A model generated the notes under the pieces. The model was not told the origin of the DNA, ran no database searches, and worked only from the letters and a program-made list of their open reading frames with translations. From contig NZ_BDCF01000002.1 of NCBI RefSeq assembly GCF_001613365.1, positions 372,001 to 436,000 on the forward strand: DNA of 64,000 bases. The letters are read 5' to 3'. This DNA is from Nocardia xishanensis NBRC 101358. Its GTDB lineage: Bacteria; Actinomycetota; Actinomycetes; Mycobacteriales; Mycobacteriaceae. Positions 62,060 to 64,000 of this stretch are shown piece after piece; positions within the stretch are counted from its first letter, which is position 1, and every line of letters starts with the position of its first letter. Position numbers and translations under genes: made by a program.

Positions 62060-62544
62060 CCGGGCAGCCCGCCGTCAACGAACGCTTGCGCGCCGACATG
62101 GCGACGCTGTTGGAGGGTCTCGGCGAGCAGTTCCGCGGCATCGCCGAACTGCAGCAGCGCCGTTCGCGGCTCACCGAGACGGTGAGCGTGTGCGATCAGC
62201 GCATCGAGGTCACGGTGAACGCCGACGGCATCCTGATCGACACCAAGTTCGCCGACGACGTCCTGGATCTGACCCTCGAGGAAATCGCGGAGAACGTCAC
62301 CGCGGCGGTGCAGGCCGCCGCGGCGAAGGTGGCCGAGCGCAGCCGGGAGCTCATGCGCCCGCTGCTGGAACGCAAGAACGCCCTGCCGAAGCTCTCCGAG
62401 ATCATCGAGGGCGCACCGGATTTGGGGTCGCTCATGCCGACGGCGCCCCCGCCGCCGCTGAGTCCGCCGGACCCGAACCGCTGGCCCGACGACGATTCCG
62501 GCGCCCGTGCGCCCCGGTCCGTGGTGGCCGACAACGACGACTGA
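62056..62544 (+). CDS. YbaB/EbfC-like protein in a type VII locus
   Basis: A 162-residue protein with a coiled-coil N-terminus, a central strand set (VSVCDQRIEVTVNADGILID) and the helix LTLEEIAENVTAAVQAAAAK, which together match the YbaB/EbfC nucleoid-associated fold used in ESX clusters (EspL-like chaperones). A Pro/Asp-rich tail follows (LMPTAPPPPLSPPDPN). It starts at GTG 62056, overlapping the WXG100-like stop by four bases. In EspB loci such a protein helps stabilise or guide the partner substrate; here that is inferred. Confidence 0.6.
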   Translation: MTGQPAVNERLRADMATLLEGLGEQFRGIAELQQRRSRLTETVSVCDQRIEVTVNADGILIDTKFADDVLDLTLEEIAENVTAAVQAAAAKVAERSRELMRPLLERKNALPKLSEIIEGAPDLGSLMPTAPPPPLSPPDPNRWPDDDSGARAPRSVVADNDD

Positions 62545-62589
62545 CGCGGCGCACGCGGTGCGCCCGTACGACAAGAAGGGTGAACGGGG

Positions 62590-64000
62590 ATGGCTCTCGA
62601 ACCGGGCACGTGGTCGGGCCTGAGGAATCAGGCGCAGGCCGGGTATCTGAAGTTCGACACGTCCGACGCGCTGGCCGCCGCTCGCGCGTGCGCCGATCTG
62701 GTCGACGACCTGCTCGGTATGGCCGCGACCGTGACGAATCTGCGTCTCGACGATTTCGCACCGATCGGCACCCTCACTTCCGGCACCCAGCTGGCGATGG
62801 CGTTCACCGCCAAGGGAAACCGGCTGCGAACCATCCTCCAAGATCACGCCGACATCGTCACGGACATGGGCGAGACCTACATCGCGGCGGGCAAGGCGTA
62901 CGCGAACGCCGAGGGTGAGTCCGAGGGCGACTTCGAGGCGCTCGACGACCTGAAGATGCCGACCGTGGCAGGCCCCTACACCCCCGGCGCACGCAAGCCG
63001 GGCGGGCCGGACGCGGAATTCGACAGGGCGAACGGCGGATTCGCGTGGATCGGCAAGGACGGCAAGCCGCACGTCCAGAACGCGAACGCAGAGAGTTTTC
63101 CCGCCTCGCTGAAGGACTACCAGGGCGAGAAGGATCCGGGCGTCACCGCCAACATCGAGAACAAGGACAGCCTCGCTTTCAGCGAATTATACGAGCTGGG
63201 ACGCGATCTCGACCCGGCTCCGGTGCTGGCCGCCGCTGGCACCTGGCACAGCATGGCCAACGACCTGCTCGGCAAGCTCAACACCTTCGTGAACGCCATC
63301 AACACCGGCACCGAGGCATGGGAGGGACAGGGCGCGACCGCGGCGGCCGCGGCGATCACGAACTACTCCGAGGGCGTGCAACCGCTGGTCACCTCGATGA
63401 TCGCGATGAGCCAGAACCTGGACTACAGCGCGCAGTGGCTGCACCTGACCAAGCTCAGCATGCCCTCCAGCCCCGATCCCGGTGACTGCTGCCCGGGCCG
63501 GGTGACCCGCCGGTACCGCAACGAGTGGCAGAAGCACTACGGCGAGGGCATGAAGAACACCGTCTCGGCGATGCCCGTGGTGAACGGTCCGATCGCCGAG
63601 CCGGCGCCGCAGGGTGGTCAGGGCCGGAACCAGCCCGGGAACGACCAGCAGGGCAACGGTCAGTACGGCAACGGCAACGGCCAGAACGGGGACAACCAGG
63701 ACGGCTACTGGAACCCGCAGCCGGACCCGAGGTACCAGCTGGACTACGGGCAGGCCGACCCGGCGAGCCAGTCCGGTTACGACACAGCGGGTTCCGGCAC
63801 AACCCCGCGCCCTGACAGCGCCGGATCGCACGGCGCCGGATCGGGCGGGGGCGCCCCGCTGCCCAACAGTGCCAAGGGCGGTGGCGGCGCCGGTTCCGGG
63901 TCGCAGGGGCAGCTCCCGCCTGGCTACGAAGCCGCGCGCAGGGAGGCCGAGTCCGCCGCGGCCGGAGCCGGTGGTGCGGCGACCCCGGTCGGCTCGTCCG
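62590..64000 (+). CDS. EspB-like secreted protein (3' end beyond window)
   Basis: The first 470 codons of a plus-strand gene starting MALEPGTWSGLRNQAQAGYL. Residues 1-110 form a helical hairpin with an EspB/PPE-like W-x-G turn (GTWSGL), followed by a second helical region with WEGQGATAA (WxG). The C-terminal part seen is Gly/Asn/Gln-rich and of low complexity, with repeated GNGQ and GSG motifs. EspB of mycobacteria is a WXG100/PE-PPE fusion that assembles into heptameric pores. AAGGGTGAACGGGG precedes the ATG. The stop codon is not in the window. Confidence 0.65.
   Translation, partial: MALEPGTWSGLRNQAQAGYLKFDTSDALAAARACADLVDDLLGMAATVTNLRLDDFAPIGTLTSGTQLAMAFTAKGNRLRTILQDHADIVTDMGETYIAAGKAYANAEGESEGDFEALDDLKMPTVAGPYTPGARKPGGPDAEFDRANGGFAWIGKDGKPHVQNANAESFPASLKDYQGEKDPGVTANIENKDSLAFSELYELGRDLDPAPVLAAAGTWHSMANDLLGKLNTFVNAINTGTEAWEGQGATAAAAAITNYSEGVQPLVTSMIAMSQNLDYSAQWLHLTKLSMPSSPDPGDCCPGRVTRRYRNEWQKHYGEGMKNTVSAMPVVNGPIAEPAPQGGQGRNQPGNDQQGNGQYGNGNGQNGDNQDGYWNPQPDPRYQLDYGQADPASQSGYDTAGSGTTPRPDSAGSHGAGSGGGAPLPNSAKGGGGAGSGSQGQLPPGYEAARREAESAAAGAGGAATPVGSS

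Overview
The window looks like chromosomal DNA of a mycolic-acid actinomycete, most likely Nocardia or a close relative such as Rhodococcus. The reasons are the very high G+C, frequent GTG/TTG starts, a resuscitation-promoting factor, a CadI/ArsI protein of mycobacterial type, a type VII secretion (WXG100/EspB-like) locus, a RicR-like copper box and a giant NRPS. The genus is an inference; no rRNA or tRNA marker is present.

Layout. 1-2,600: a metal(loid) resistance island with arsC (cut by the window edge), an aquaporin missing its start, cadI, a divergent arsR and a DoxX protein, followed by decayed remains of a CmtR-like regulator and a cation efflux gene. 2,670-5,030: two paralogous small membrane proteins pointing away from each other around a broken PucR-type regulator. 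5,175-10,170: a secreted ricin-like protein, a two-gene pair (anchored domain protein plus beta-propeller) and a His-rich membrane protein. 10,355-11,186: a small element with perfect 20-bp terminal inverted repeats, IS982-like transposase remnants and an orphan Imm10-like immunity gene. 11,547-17,705: CorA, then TetR | SDR, saccharopine-dehydrogenase-like reductase and acyl-CoA ligase with a strong operator, then Rpf. 18,027-29,711: mixed single genes (ABC exporter, NlpC/P60-like hydrolase, alpha/beta hydrolase, SRPBCC protein, beta-lactamase-like protein, a GNAT-AAA fusion, a TetR/epimerase pair with duplicated operators, a metallopeptidase-like protein).

29,721-47,921: one 6,066-residue NRPS on the minus strand, read as C-A-T-E / C-A-T / C-A-T / C-A-T / C-A-T-TE. 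It should make a pentapeptide released by its own thioesterase. Module 2 looks as if it once had an epimerase domain that is now gone.

48,496-58,186: a beta-repeat hypothetical protein, an ABCG-like transporter, an HD-GYP/LuxR hybrid with an altered HD motif, a two-gene ABC-2 exporter, and a copper module (DUF2933-like gene, RicR/CsoR-like box, DUF6153-like gene, Tat-exported multicopper oxidase). 58,250-64,000: a truncated DUF1877 gene, then the start of a type VII secretion substrate locus (CpnT-N-like protein, WXG100-like protein, YbaB-like protein, EspB-like protein running off the end).

The strongest candidates for something new are the mini-element carrying an immunity gene, the NRPS module with a relic epimerase linker, the GNAT-AAA fusion, and the orphan CpnT-like scaffold without a visible toxin domain.
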